Positions 1 to 8,791 of a DNA stretch of 64,000 nt are shown in pieces. The translations under genes were made by a program, and so were the position numbers. Under the pieces are notes generated by a model, which was not told the DNA's origin, made no database searches, and saw nothing but the letters and a program-made list of their open reading frames with translations. Source of the DNA: Vibrio campbellii CAIM 519 = NBRC 15631 = ATCC 25920 (GTDB lineage Bacteria; Pseudomonadota; Gammaproteobacteria; Enterobacterales; Vibrionaceae); the NCBI RefSeq assembly GCF_002163755.1, contig NZ_CP015863.1, positions 992,001 through 1,056,000 on the forward strand. Reading direction: 5' to 3'. Within the stretch, counting starts at the first letter, position 1. Each line of letters opens with the position of its first letter.

Positions 1-1518
1 GTATCCTCTTTGTATGGTTCTGAAGCCATGGGTGGTGTGGTTAACGTCATTTTGAAGGCGCCAACAGAAGAACTATCGGGCTCGCTGGGTTTGCAGTATG
101 AGAGCATCCTTGAAGGCGATGGTGGTGACGGCTTGAAAGGGCACGCGTACGCAAGCGGCAGTCTCTCAGAGAATGTTGAAGGCAGTATTATTGTGGAAAG
201 TTCGGCTCGTGACCCATGGCGTACCGACACGAATCCAGACTTCGATGCGTTAGAAGAAAAAGACACAACAAACGTCTTTGGTGAGCTTGCTTGGCAACTG
301 ACAGAAGAGCAACGTTTGATCGCGGATGTGATTTACACCAACGATGAGCGCGAAGCAGATTGGGTTCACCCTCGCTCAGGTTCACAGACGAACACTCAAG
401 ATTCCACGCGTTGGAATTACGGCCTGACTCACGAAGGCGCTTGGGATACGGTAGATTCGCAAGTGCGTCTGTACGGCGAAAACATGCAACTGGATGACGC
501 GAGTACGGCGTATACCAATGGTGCAGCGGACGTTGAACTACAAAACAACACACTTGATTTTAAACTTTCTGGTTTGTGGCACGATTCGCACGAATGGGTG
601 TTCGGCGGTGAGTACCGCACATCGGAGCTGAAAAATAGCCGTGATGTTCCGTCGGGTGATATCGACAACTATCAAGGAGCGGTCTTTGTTCAAGGCGAGT
701 TTGACCTCAATAAATTGGCTGTGACTTTAGGTGGTCGTCAAGATTTTCATGAAGTGTATGGCAGCCACTTTAGCCCACGTGCTTACGCGGTTTACAGCTT
801 TACGGATGAGTTTGTTCTGAAAGGTGGCTTTGGTGGTGGCTTCCGTGCTCCGGGTATGATGGAAAGCAGCGACCAAGTTCGCGTGATCAGCTGTGGTAAC
901 CGTTGTTGGTTAACCGGTAATGAAGATCTAAAACCGGAAGAATCAGAAAGCTACGAAGCTGGGCTAGCGTATGAGACAACAGCGATGGGTGTTGGTCTGA
1001 TGTACTACCATACCGACTTGAAGAACAAGATTGAGCGAGACCTAACTAGGCCAGTAGGTTCGGTGGGTCAAACGCCTATTTTCACGTATCAGAACATCGG
1101 CAAAGCGGAGACCAAAGGTTTTGAACTAGAGGGTTGGTATGACATTACCGATAGCATCAACCTAAAAGGTAACTACACCTACACGGACGCGAGAGACAAG
1201 AGCAGTGGTGATAAGCTAACTAAAACGCCTGAGCACTTAGCAAACCTAGATGTAAATTGGGAAGTCTTCGATTCATTCACCACCTTTGCCCGCGTGAACT
1301 ACATTGGTAAACAAGTCATTACTAACCAAAGTCGTGAAAACAAAACGGTCGATGGCTATACGCTTGTTGGCTTGGGTGTGGCTTACGATTTCCAACAATT
1401 TAACCTAAAAGCGGGTTTGAACAACATCTTTGACGTCGAGTTGGATGATGAAGATGATTACTACGGTTATTCTGAGAAAGGCCGCAGTGCGTACGTAAGC
1501 GCAACGTACTTGTTCTAA
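1..1518 (+). CDS. TonB-dependent outer-membrane receptor, 5'-truncated by window edge
   Basis: The 3' part of a TonB-dependent receptor, an outer-membrane beta-barrel that imports iron-siderophore or similar complexes using TonB energy. The frame is open from base 1 and enters inside the plug domain: the first residues read VSSLYGSEAMGGVVNVI, the family's conserved plug signature. The remaining roughly 480 residues alternate amphipathic strands and acidic loops, and the chain ends in YVSATYLF, with the C-terminal aromatic expected for BAM-dependent barrel insertion. Two cysteines near residue 300 (CGNRC) could form a loop disulfide. Overall style resembles the catecholate receptors of the CirA/IrgA/FepA group (inference); the substrate cannot be read from this fragment. 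The signal peptide, TonB box and any Fur-box promoter lie before the window. A strong hairpin terminator follows the stop. Confidence 0.9.
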   Translation, partial: VSSLYGSEAMGGVVNVILKAPTEELSGSLGLQYESILEGDGGDGLKGHAYASGSLSENVEGSIIVESSARDPWRTDTNPDFDALEEKDTTNVFGELAWQLTEEQRLIADVIYTNDEREADWVHPRSGSQTNTQDSTRWNYGLTHEGAWDTVDSQVRLYGENMQLDDASTAYTNGAADVELQNNTLDFKLSGLWHDSHEWVFGGEYRTSELKNSRDVPSGDIDNYQGAVFVQGEFDLNKLAVTLGGRQDFHEVYGSHFSPRAYAVYSFTDEFVLKGGFGGGFRAPGMMESSDQVRVISCGNRCWLTGNEDLKPEESESYEAGLAYETTAMGVGLMYYHTDLKNKIERDLTRPVGSVGQTPIFTYQNIGKAETKGFELEGWYDITDSINLKGNYTYTDARDKSSGDKLTKTPEHLANLDVNWEVFDSFTTFARVNYIGKQVITNQSRENKTVDGYTLVGLGVAYDFQQFNLKAGLNNIFDVELDDEDDYYGYSEKGRSAYVSATYLF

Positions 1519-1562
1519 TTAGACTATTGGCCTTGTTGAACGACTGGTTTTATTGAAAACTA

Positions 1563-1591
1563 AAATAGCCTCTACGCAGAGGCTATTTTTT
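1563..1591 (+). terminator. Rho-independent terminator of the TonB receptor gene
   Basis: AATAGCCTCT and AGAGGCTATT form a stem around an ACGC loop, followed by a T-run. Confidence 0.85.
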
Positions 1592-1611
1592 CATGTCTAT
1601 CTCATGAATGT

Positions 1612-1873
1612 TTAACATTCAGCTTCAACTTCTTTGATGGTTTCTGTGACTTTAACCTGAACGATACGATTGCTCTTCACATGCAGTATCTCGGATCGCC
1701 AACACTGATAGTCAACAGTTTTACCTTGAGTCGGTATTCGCCCGATTAACCACGTTAAGAGCCATTTAAGGTTTGAAAAAACTCACTCTCTTCACCCTCA
1801 ATGCCATTGAGTCCGAGCTTGTATTTCTGTTCGTTAAGCCGAATTAGGTCATTTATCAGTAAACTGCCATCTT
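1612..1873 (-). pseudogene. Remnant of a CorC/HlyC-domain (CNNM-like or CvrA-like) protein, C-terminal end only
   Basis: No intact gene spans this stretch, but the minus strand carries a recognisable C-terminal CorC_HlyC domain split by a frameshift. From 1873 downward one frame reads DGSLLINDLIRLNEQ and continues to a stop near 1746. The next frame takes over with WLLTWLIGRIPTQGKTVD and ends VKVTETIKEVEAEC then TAA at 1614-1612. DGS-x-x-I-x-DL followed about 30 residues later by an L-x3-L-GRIP-x-x-G segment is the usual order in CorC domains of CNNM transporters and CvrA-type antiporters. The upstream part of the gene is missing: before 1873 the sequence is short, AT-rich and non-coding. I read this as a decayed remnant of a deleted gene; which of the two families it came from is unclear. 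Confidence 0.6.
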
Positions 1874-2015
1874 TCTATTTTTCGCCGAAATATGCTACGC
1901 CGCCATACCCAGAGAACGTGATTTTTAAGCCAATCAACTTGCTGGTGTGAATGACTCTGTTACTTAAGACGGATTCTGATACACTACGCGCCCATTTCTT
2001 CGTTGAGACGTTTCT

Positions 2016-3251
2016 ATGCCATTTTCTAAGCTTGGTTTAAGCTCTCCTATCACAGATGCTGTGAAGGCGCTGGGTTATGAAAAACCGACTTCTATCCAAC
2101 AAAAAGCCATTCCTATTGTTCTGCGTGGTCGTAACCTGATTGCCGCAGCACAAACCGGTACGGGTAAAACTGCCAGCTTTGTATTGCCAATCTTAGAAAA
2201 ATTGAGCCAAGGTGAAACGCAACGTAAAAAGCGTGCACGTGCGATCATCCTAACACCAACGCGCGAGCTTGCACTTCAAGTACACCAAAGCATCGAAGCT
2301 TACGGTAAGAACTTACCGTTGCGTTCAATGGCGATGTTCGGCGGTGTAGATTACGCACCGCAAAAACAAGCGCTGATTGACGGCGTTGATATTGTCGTAA
2401 GTACGCCAGGACGTTTGATTGACCTTTACGGCCAACGCGCCATTCACTTTGATGAAGTGGAAATGCTGGTGCTGGACGAAGCCGATAAAATGTTAGATAT
2501 GGGCTTCATCGATTCGATCGATAAGGTCGTCGATTGCATGCCAGAAGACATTCAAAGCTTGCTCTTCTCTGCAACGCTATCAAACCCAGTGCGTGATTTG
2601 GCGAAGAACGCGATTGTCGATCCTGAAGAAATCTCGATTGCGAAACACAGCGCATCAAAATCAAACATCAAGCAGTGGATCACTACGGTTGATAAAGACA
2701 TGAAGTCGTCACTGTTGAGCCATATGCTAAACGAGAACGACTGGTCACAAGTATTGGTATTCATTGAAACCAAACACGGCGCAGCGAAGCTAGTGACTCA
2801 GTTAGAGAAGCGCGGCATCGTGGCCGAAGCGTTCCACAGTGGTCGTAACCAACGCGTTCGCCAAGAGCTGATTGAACAGTTCAAAGCGGGTGAAATTCAA
2901 TATCTGGTTGCAACAGGAGTTGCGGCACGTGGTATCGATATCGACAACTTGCCAGTGGTGATCAACTACGATTTGCCATACCCGGCAGACGAATACGTGC
3001 ACCGCATTGGTCGTACTGGCCGTGCTGGCGCGCAGGGTGAAGCGATTTCATTGGTATCGAAAGACGATTTCAAAAACCTGTGCATGATTGAAAGTCGTCT
3101 TGGCCACTTATTAGAGCGTGTAGAAATTGAAGGCTTTGCACCAAGAAAGCCTGTGCCAATTTCAATTCTAAACTACGTGCCAAAGAACAAGCGAAAACCG
3201 CAAGATCAGCGTCCTCGTCGTGATAACGGCCACAAGCGCGATTCTAAATAA
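2016..3251 (+). CDS. rhlE: DEAD-box ATP-dependent RNA helicase, RhlE type
   Basis: A 411-residue cytoplasmic RNA helicase that uses ATP to remodel RNA duplexes, in bacteria typically in ribosome assembly and mRNA turnover. All core motifs are present in order: the Q motif (PTSIQQKAIP, residues 24-33), Walker A AAQTGTGKT (44-52), PTRELALQ (81-88), TPGR (130-133), DEAD (154-157), SAT (185-187), and in the second RecA domain ARGIDI and HRIGRTGRAG. The basic tail (KNKRKPQDQRPRRDNGHKRDSK at the end, quoted only as lysine/arginine rich) is typical of RhlE and helps RNA binding. Length matches short RhlE proteins. It stands alone, with its own terminator. Vibrios carry several RhlE paralogues, so the exact orthologue is not certain. 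Confidence 0.9.
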   Translation: MPFSKLGLSSPITDAVKALGYEKPTSIQQKAIPIVLRGRNLIAAAQTGTGKTASFVLPILEKLSQGETQRKKRARAIILTPTRELALQVHQSIEAYGKNLPLRSMAMFGGVDYAPQKQALIDGVDIVVSTPGRLIDLYGQRAIHFDEVEMLVLDEADKMLDMGFIDSIDKVVDCMPEDIQSLLFSATLSNPVRDLAKNAIVDPEEISIAKHSASKSNIKQWITTVDKDMKSSLLSHMLNENDWSQVLVFIETKHGAAKLVTQLEKRGIVAEAFHSGRNQRVRQELIEQFKAGEIQYLVATGVAARGIDIDNLPVVINYDLPYPADEYVHRIGRTGRAGAQGEAISLVSKDDFKNLCMIESRLGHLLERVEIEGFAPRKPVPISILNYVPKNKRKPQDQRPRRDNGHKRDSK

Positions 3252-3293
3252 TCTGCACGTTTGTTTTTGTATCAAACCTGTCTTCATAGAGAT

Positions 3294-3320
3294 AAAGCCA
3301 CATTTCGATGTGGCTTTTTT
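3294..3320 (+). terminator. Rho-independent terminator after rhlE
   Basis: AAAGCCACA, TTTCGA loop region, then TGTGGCTTTTTT: a stem with a six-T tail. Confidence 0.85.
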
Positions 3321-3640
3321 GTTTTTGATTTCAGTCTATTACTTTTCATTTTTCGTTGGTGCATGCTTTCCATGGCAGACGAATTGGTGTTTGCTGGCTA
3401 AAAGCAGCGGTTTTGAATGGGCGATGAATATGACCCAGCACTAAGTGTGAACTTGGTGGGTATTCTTCTGATTTGCTTGCGAAAAATTAGGAAAACTCAA
3501 TCATTGTGTCTACGCTTTACGGATATTGAGTGTGAAAGTCTGAGTTAGGATTTTGTCAATTTTCTGTTGTCTTGTTTGCAGATGGTAAAGAATAGACGCA
3601 GACTTTTTCGACTGCTTTTCAACGGACATATGAGGCACGA
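3321..3640. other. Intergenic stretch upstream of ktrA
   Basis: About 320 AT-rich bases between the rhlE terminator and ktrA. I see no convincing gene, repeat or named site; it presumably holds the ktrAB promoter. Confidence 0.5.
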
Positions 3641-4303
3641 ATGAAAACGGGTGATAAGCAATTTGCGGTAATTGGTCTGGGTCGTTTTGGCTTGGCTGTT
3701 TGTAAAGAACTGCAGGATTCCGGTTCACAGGTTTTGGCAGTAGACATCAATGAAGACCGAGTGAGAGAAGCGGCAGGTTTCGTCAGCCAAGCAATTGTTG
3801 CTAATTGTACTCTCGAAGATACCGTTTCTGAATTAAGACTTGAAGATTATGATATGGTCATGATCGCCATCGGTGCTGACGTTAATGCCAGTATTCTCGT
3901 AACGCTTATCGCCAAGGAGGTGGGAGTTAAATCTCTGTGGGTCAAAGCGAAAGACCGTTTTCAGGCTCGCGTTTTGCAAAAAATTGGAGCTGATCATGTG
4001 ATTCTTCCTGAGCGCGACATGGGGATACGTGTTGCGCGCAAGATGCTTGATAAACGCGTTCTTGAGTTCCACCCACTTGGTAGCGGCCTAGCGATGACTG
4101 AGTTTGTCATTGGATCGCGATGGATGGGTAAAACCCTGGGCGACTTGGCTTTGTGTAAAGTCGAGGGCGTACAGGTGCTTGGCTTTAAACGCGGCCCTGA
4201 GATTACCAAAGCGCCTGATCTGAATTCCACATTAGAAATCGGCGACCTCATTATTGTCGTCGGTCCTCAAGATAAACTTGCGAGCAAGTTGCAATCACTA
4301 TGA
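3641..4303 (+). CDS. ktrA: KtrA, cytosolic RCK gating subunit of Na+-dependent K+ uptake system KtrAB
   Basis: A 220-residue soluble regulator whose octameric ring sits under the KtrB channel and gates potassium uptake in response to nucleotide binding. The N-terminal RCK_N (TrkA-N) Rossmann domain is shown by the dinucleotide-binding motif GLGRFG at residues 12-17 and an acidic residue at the end of the second strand (AVDINED). An RCK_C (TrkA-C) domain fills the last 80 residues, ending in IGDLIIVVGPQDKL. Length is normal for KtrA, half of a TrkA. The stop overlaps the ktrB start (ATGA at 4300), so the two are translationally coupled. The KtrAB system was first described in Vibrio alginolyticus, which agrees with the genus suggested here. 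Confidence 0.95.
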   Translation: MKTGDKQFAVIGLGRFGLAVCKELQDSGSQVLAVDINEDRVREAAGFVSQAIVANCTLEDTVSELRLEDYDMVMIAIGADVNASILVTLIAKEVGVKSLWVKAKDRFQARVLQKIGADHVILPERDMGIRVARKMLDKRVLEFHPLGSGLAMTEFVIGSRWMGKTLGDLALCKVEGVQVLGFKRGPEITKAPDLNSTLEIGDLIIVVGPQDKLASKLQSL

Positions 4304-5667
4304 AGCAATTTCATCAGAGAGGCGTTTTTTACGTCCCAGATGGTAAACGAGATAAAGCGAAAGGTGGCGAACCGCGCATTATATTGCTGAGCTTTCTCAG
4401 TGTGTTATTGCCTTCTGCTGTACTGCTCACGCTACCTGTGTTCTCTGTTACCGGCTTGTCACTGACCGATGCACTATTTACCGCAACTTCGGCCATCAGT
4501 GTGACCGGCCTGGGTGTGGTGGATACGGGTGAGCACTTCACACTAGCAGGTAAAATTCTGCTGATGTTTTTAATGCAAGTTGGTGGGTTAGGGCAAATGA
4601 CCCTCTCTGCTGTCCTACTTTACATGTTTGGGGTTCGTTTGAGCCTTCGACAGCAAGCGCTAGCCAAAGATGCCTTGGGCCAAGATCGCCAAGTGAATCT
4701 GCGTAAGCTGGTGAAGAAAATCGTTATCTTCGCGCTGATTGCAGAGACGATTGGTTTCATTTTCCTCTCGTTCCGCTGGGTACCAGAAATGGGCTGGCAA
4801 ACGGGCATGTTCTATGCGCTGTTTCATTCCATCTCAGCCTTTAATAATGCCGGTTTCGCGCTTTTCTCCGACAGCATGATGAGCTTTGTGAATGATCCTG
4901 TGGTGATCTTCACGTTGGCGGGGTTGTTTATCTTTGGGGGCTTGGGCTTTACAGTCATTGGTGATTTATGGCTGCATTGGCGTAGAGGCTTCCACTTCTT
5001 GCATCTGCATACCAAAATCATGCTCATTGCTACGCCAGTACTGCTTGCTCTCGGTACTGTGATGTTCTGGTTATTGGAAAGGCATAATTCAAACACAATG
5101 GAATCTTTACCTGTGGCAGGGCAGTGGCTAGCGGCGTTCTTCCAATCTGCAAGTGCGCGAACAGCGGGTTTTAACAGTATCGATTTAGCTCAGTTTACCC
5201 AGCCTGCCTTGTTGGTAATGATCGTGTTGATGCTGATTGGTGCGGGTTCTACCTCAACGGGTGGCGGTATTAAGGTATCGACCTTTGCTGTGGCATTTAT
5301 GGCGACATGGACCTTCTTACGCCAGAAGAAACATGTAGTGATCTTCAAACGCACAGTAAACTGGCAAACGGTGACGAAATCGCTGGCTATCATTGTGGTC
5401 AGTGGTGCTATCTTAACGACCGCAATGTTCTTATTGATGATCACGGAGAAAGCGGCCTTCGATAAGGTGATGTTCGAGACCATCTCTGCATTCGCAACGG
5501 TTGGCCTTACCGCTGGTTTAACAGCTGAATTGTCGGAGCCGGGTAAGTACATCATGATTGTGGTGATGATAATCGGACGTATCGGACCTCTGACGTTGGC
5601 GTATATGCTAGCGCGTCCTGAACCAACTTTGATCAAGTACCCAGAAGACAATGTCTTGACTGGTTAA
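4300..5667 (+). CDS. ktrB: KtrB, K+-translocating membrane subunit
   Basis: A 455-residue inner-membrane protein of the Trk/Ktr/HKT superfamily, which dimerises and carries potassium inward, coupled to sodium. The four membrane-P-loop-membrane repeats are visible: each selectivity-filter loop contains a T-x-G-type segment (SAISVTGLGVVDTG near residue 68; SAFNNAGFALFSD; SARTAGFNS; SAFATVGLTAGL). The glycine in each loop is the conserved filter position. The stretch GAGSTSTGGGIKVSTF before the last repeat is the flexible gating loop of the third repeat (family knowledge). Starts inside the ktrA stop codon; RBS lies within the end of ktrA. Followed by a terminator, so ktrAB is a two-gene operon. 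Confidence 0.95.
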   Translation: MKQFHQRGVFYVPDGKRDKAKGGEPRIILLSFLSVLLPSAVLLTLPVFSVTGLSLTDALFTATSAISVTGLGVVDTGEHFTLAGKILLMFLMQVGGLGQMTLSAVLLYMFGVRLSLRQQALAKDALGQDRQVNLRKLVKKIVIFALIAETIGFIFLSFRWVPEMGWQTGMFYALFHSISAFNNAGFALFSDSMMSFVNDPVVIFTLAGLFIFGGLGFTVIGDLWLHWRRGFHFLHLHTKIMLIATPVLLALGTVMFWLLERHNSNTMESLPVAGQWLAAFFQSASARTAGFNSIDLAQFTQPALLVMIVLMLIGAGSTSTGGGIKVSTFAVAFMATWTFLRQKKHVVIFKRTVNWQTVTKSLAIIVVSGAILTTAMFLLMITEKAAFDKVMFETISAFATVGLTAGLTAELSEPGKYIMIVVMIIGRIGPLTLAYMLARPEPTLIKYPEDNVLTG

Positions 5668-5693
5668 TAATAGATTAATCATCAATAAACGAT

Positions 5694-5731
5694 TACGCGA
5701 GAGTGTGGTTTAACCGCCTCTCGCGTTTTTT
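5694..5731 (+). terminator. Rho-independent terminator of ktrAB
   Basis: ACGCGAGAG pairs with CTCTCGCGT across a loop of about 16 bases and is followed by TTTTT. Confidence 0.85.
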
Positions 5732-5915
5732 ATAAATTCATCAAATAAATGAGAATAATTTCTATTTATTTGTGGCGATAGTATTTCAATATTGATTGAA
5801 ATCTGTAGTATTCGATAGTCCTATTATGTGTAACTTGTTGTTTTATTTGCGTATGAAATGCGTTATCTGCGCATTGAACTCATGGAGCCGTAGTTTGGAG
5901 TAAGGTAAGAGCATC

Positions 5916-6041
5916 ATGATTGATGTGTTATCGAATGACTCTGACCTCCACAATGACTTCGGTAGCTCAGGCGGCGGAGGCAGTGCTTCTTACTGGGTGT
6001 TAATGCTGTTAGCACTGTTGGGCTGGCGTCGTCGCGCTTAA
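5916..6041 (+). CDS. 41-residue GlyGly-CTERM mini-protein (rhombosortase-type C-terminal anchor)
   Basis: A tiny protein too short for most gene callers. Translation from ATG 5916 gives a 15-residue acidic head (MIDVLSNDSDLHNDF) joined directly to a tripartite tail: GSSGGGGSAS, then the hydrophobic run YWVLMLLALLG, then WRRRA and stop. Gly-rich motif, short transmembrane stretch and basic end are the definition of GlyGly-CTERM, the sorting signal cut by rhombosortase in vibrios. An AAGG-type ribosome site lies about 8 bases upstream, an in-frame stop at 5901 fixes the upstream limit, and a hairpin terminator follows. Normally the tag ends a large secreted protease, so either this is a stand-alone small secreted peptide or the last exon-like scrap of a deleted gene. 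A rhombosortase gene lies at 25003-25554 in this window. Confidence 0.6.
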   Translation: MIDVLSNDSDLHNDFGSSGGGGSASYWVLMLLALLGWRRRA

Positions 6042-6050
6042 TCGATATCT

Positions 6051-6078
6051 CAAAGCCACTCCTTCGAGTGGCTTTGTT
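6051..6078 (+). terminator. Rho-independent terminator after the GlyGly-CTERM mini-gene
   Basis: AAAGCCACTC and GAGTGGCTTT form a stem with CTTC loop; the T-rich tail is interrupted (GTTCTTATTT). Confidence 0.65.
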
Positions 6079-6209
6079 CTTATTTCTTGTTCCAACGATA
6101 AACTCATCAATCTTTTTAGTATGAGATGAGTTTCACTTTTATTTTTACGCGCTGTCTATTTTTGAGGCGTAGTCTATGGCTAGATACTTATAAAAGTAAG
6201 GATATTTTT

Positions 6210-7025
6210 ATGTCTGATAATTCGTTTTCTGTTGCTGCTATTTGCCAAGAGGCTGTGGGCATGGTCAGGGCAAACTTACTCGCGATTGTAATAGCGTGTA
6301 TTCCTTTGATCGTGGTTCACACGATATTTATTACTCAATATCAAGGAGCCTTGGTTCAAGGATCGCAAGAACCTGACTTTTCCAGCGTTGGTGCCGGCTT
6401 CTTTGTGACAACTTTTCTGCTGTATCCACTGGTCGCGGCAATGGCGGTAGTACGTATCCATCGTATCTACCTTGCACATGAGTACATGCATTCTGCTCTA
6501 GATGTGATGCGATTATCGATGCGCGAGCTGCGCTTTATTGGCTGGTGGATTTTGTTTGGTTTGTCGATGATGTTTACATTGGCGCTTCCTATATTCATCG
6601 TCACCTTTTTGTATGCGGCAGAAGGTGGAGAAGCGAGTGAGTTAACTTTCACTATCATTACCTTACTTGCCAGTATCCCAGGTCATTGGATCCTTTCGCG
6701 TTGGTCGTTAGTTTTGCCAGCGACGGCGCTAGATCGTGAACCTAGAAGCCTTGGTGACGCATGGAGACAGAGCAAGCCTTATAACAAGCAGATATTTGTC
6801 TTGATGGGGCTTATCCCTCTATTAGTTGGCGCTGTTAACCAGTTCATTTTTGCCGAGTTTAATCACATATTGGCATTTGTTGTGTCTGGTGTGATCTTCG
6901 GTATTTTTGGCGCTTACCAAATAGCACTTTTGTCTTTAAGCTACCGAACGATTCTGAACATTGAGCGCGCTAAATTCAAAGGTGTGCCTGACTCTCAAAG
7001 CGATGCTTATGAGTTTCGTGGTTAA
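6210..7025 (+). CDS. Multi-pass inner-membrane protein of unknown function
   Basis: I do not recognise the family. Starting at ATG 6210, which has TAAGGA eight bases upstream, gives 271 residues; the longer frame from 6126 has no ribosome site. About six hydrophobic segments are visible: NLLAIVIACIPLIVVHTIF, the VTTFLLYPLVAAMAVV region, WWILFGLSMMFTLALPIFIV, FTIITLLASIPGHWIL, IFVLMGLIPLLVGAVNQFIF and ILAFVVSGVIFGIFGAYQIA. Residues 165-185 (LPATALDREPRSLGDAWRQS) form a polar cytoplasmic-looking loop. The arrangement resembles the uncharacterised stalk-less membrane proteins that bundle six helices with a D-A-W-R-Q motif before helix five, but no function follows from that. Monocistronic: terminator-bounded upstream and 180 bp before selO. 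Confidence 0.75.
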   Translation: MSDNSFSVAAICQEAVGMVRANLLAIVIACIPLIVVHTIFITQYQGALVQGSQEPDFSSVGAGFFVTTFLLYPLVAAMAVVRIHRIYLAHEYMHSALDVMRLSMRELRFIGWWILFGLSMMFTLALPIFIVTFLYAAEGGEASELTFTIITLLASIPGHWILSRWSLVLPATALDREPRSLGDAWRQSKPYNKQIFVLMGLIPLLVGAVNQFIFAEFNHILAFVVSGVIFGIFGAYQIALLSLSYRTILNIERAKFKGVPDSQSDAYEFRG

Positions 7026-7208
7026 TTGAAACTCATACTTGCCCCATGATTGCCGATGGTTCGTGGGGCATGCTTCCAACTTCTTTTTCTCTCCTAATAA
7101 CCCAAACCTCTTCGTTAATCGTAAATACCCATGAATAATTCGGGGCTGAAGGTGACCTTACACACAGCTTATACTGTTGGTTAGGAAGTCGTTTATTAAG
7201 GAACTGCT

Positions 7209-8678
7209 ATGTCCGTTTGGGAAGGTGTGAATTTTACCCATCGATTCAGTGAACTGCCGTCGGCATTTTTTACCTATGTTACGCCGCAGCTTTTAGATAA
7301 CACTCGCTGGGTGGTGTGGAATGGCGAGTTTGCACAGCAATTTGGTTTACCTGCAGCCGAGAACGAAGAGTTGCTGAATGTGTTTGCAGGACAAAAAGAA
7401 TTTGCGCCATTTGCTCCTCTGGCAATGAAGTACGCGGGTCATCAATTTGGTGTGTACAACCCGGACTTGGGTGACGGCCGTGGTTTGCTGCTCGCTGAAA
7501 TGCAGCACCAAGATGGCACTTGGTTCGACATTCACCTCAAAGGGGCCGGCCTTACCCCTTATTCTCGAATGGGCGATGGCCGAGCAGTATTGCGTTCTAC
7601 GATCCGTGAATATCTGTGCAGTGAAGCCATGGCGGGGCTAGGTATTCCCACCACCAGAGCGCTGGGTATGATGGACAGCGATACGCCCGTCTATCGCGAG
7701 AAGACGGAATATGGCGCACTACTGATTCGTGTTGCAGAAACCCACATTCGTTTTGGTCACTTCGAGCACTTCTTCTACACCAATCAACTTGCTGAGCAAA
7801 AGCTGCTCGCTGACAAAGTGATTGAATGGCATTTCCCTGAGTGCTCCCAAGTGGAAAAGCCATACGCAGCCATGTTCGAGTTTGTTGTGGAGAAAACCGC
7901 AGAGATGATTGCGTACTGGCAAGCTTATGGTTTTGCCCATGGTGTAATGAATACCGACAACATGTCGATTCTAGGACAAACCTTTGATTACGGGCCGTTT
8001 GGCTTCCTCGATGACTACGATCCTAATTACATCTGCAACCACTCGGATTACCAAGGTCGTTACGCCTTTGAACAGCAACCGCGTATCGCACTGTGGAATC
8101 TCTCTGCTTTGGCGCACTCCTTGTCGCCTCTTGTACAAAGAGAAGATCTTGAGGCTGCACTAGGGAAGTTTGAAGTGCGTCTGAGTCAAAAATTCAGTGA
8201 GTTGATGCGTGCCAAACTCGGTCTTCACACTAAGGTGGACGAAGACGGCCGCTTATTCGAAGCCATGTTTGAACTGTTGAACCAAAACAAAGCTGACTAT
8301 ACTCGCTTCTTTCGTGAGTTGTCTAACCTCGACGTTAAATCGCCTCAAGCTGTGATTGATTTGTTTATTGATCGAGAAGCTGCAAGTGCATGGGTAGACT
8401 TATATCTCGCTCGTTGTGAGTTAGAAGTAGACGAGTGCGGTGAGCGTGTATCAGCACAAACTCGCTGTGAAAAGATGCGTCGAACGAATCCGAAATATAT
8501 CCTACGTAACTACTTAGCTCAAATTGCCATCGATAAGGCAGAGGAGGGGGACTTTAGTGAAGTAAACCGACTGGCTGAGCTATTAAAGCGTCCTTATGAT
8601 GAACAGCCCGAGTTTGATGATTATGCCAAGTTGCCGCCCGAGTGGGGTAAGAAAATGGAAATCAGCTGTTCATCGTAA
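7209..8678 (+). CDS. selO: Protein adenylyltransferase SelO (YdiU family pseudokinase)
   Basis: A 489-residue SelO protein, a kinase-fold enzyme that binds ATP upside-down and transfers AMP to serine, threonine or tyrosine of partner proteins, mostly in redox stress (family knowledge). Seen here: LGDGRGLLLAE in the glycine-rich loop, the signature KGAGLTPYSRMGDGRAVLRS, IREYLCSEAMAGLGIPTTRAL, the catalytic-loop region HGVMNTDNMSILG (N and D as metal ligands) and DYGPFGFLDDYDP. The chain ends MEISCSS: cysteine 487, third from the end, is at the position occupied by selenocysteine in animal SelO. Length is usual. ATG at 7209 follows AAGGAACTGCT. It stands alone between short intergenic gaps. Confidence 0.95.
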   Translation: MSVWEGVNFTHRFSELPSAFFTYVTPQLLDNTRWVVWNGEFAQQFGLPAAENEELLNVFAGQKEFAPFAPLAMKYAGHQFGVYNPDLGDGRGLLLAEMQHQDGTWFDIHLKGAGLTPYSRMGDGRAVLRSTIREYLCSEAMAGLGIPTTRALGMMDSDTPVYREKTEYGALLIRVAETHIRFGHFEHFFYTNQLAEQKLLADKVIEWHFPECSQVEKPYAAMFEFVVEKTAEMIAYWQAYGFAHGVMNTDNMSILGQTFDYGPFGFLDDYDPNYICNHSDYQGRYAFEQQPRIALWNLSALAHSLSPLVQREDLEAALGKFEVRLSQKFSELMRAKLGLHTKVDEDGRLFEAMFELLNQNKADYTRFFRELSNLDVKSPQAVIDLFIDREAASAWVDLYLARCELEVDECGERVSAQTRCEKMRRTNPKYILRNYLAQIAIDKAEEGDFSEVNRLAELLKRPYDEQPEFDDYAKLPPEWGKKMEISCSS

Positions 8679-8690
8679 ATGTGTCATTTC

Positions 8691-8719
8691 CCACCCATTG
8701 AGCTTGTTCTCGTGGGTGG
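8691..8719. promoter_or_regulatory. Inverted repeat between selO and dctP
   Basis: CCACCCA (8691-8697) is repeated inverted as TGGGTGG (8713-8719). There is no T-run after it, so it may be a weak selO transcription end or an upstream activator site; it lies about 75 bases before the sigma-54 promoter, a usual distance for a DctD-type activator. Confidence 0.4.
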
Positions 8720-8791
8720 ATTTAACCCCTTATCCTCACCAATAATTTTTTATTTTTATTTAAGTTGCTGAATAGTAATAAGTAATCGACT

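Noticed and set aside
188..668. Two minus-strand open frames inside the TonB receptor gene
   Set aside because: They lie within a clearly coding plus-strand frame and have no protein-like composition.
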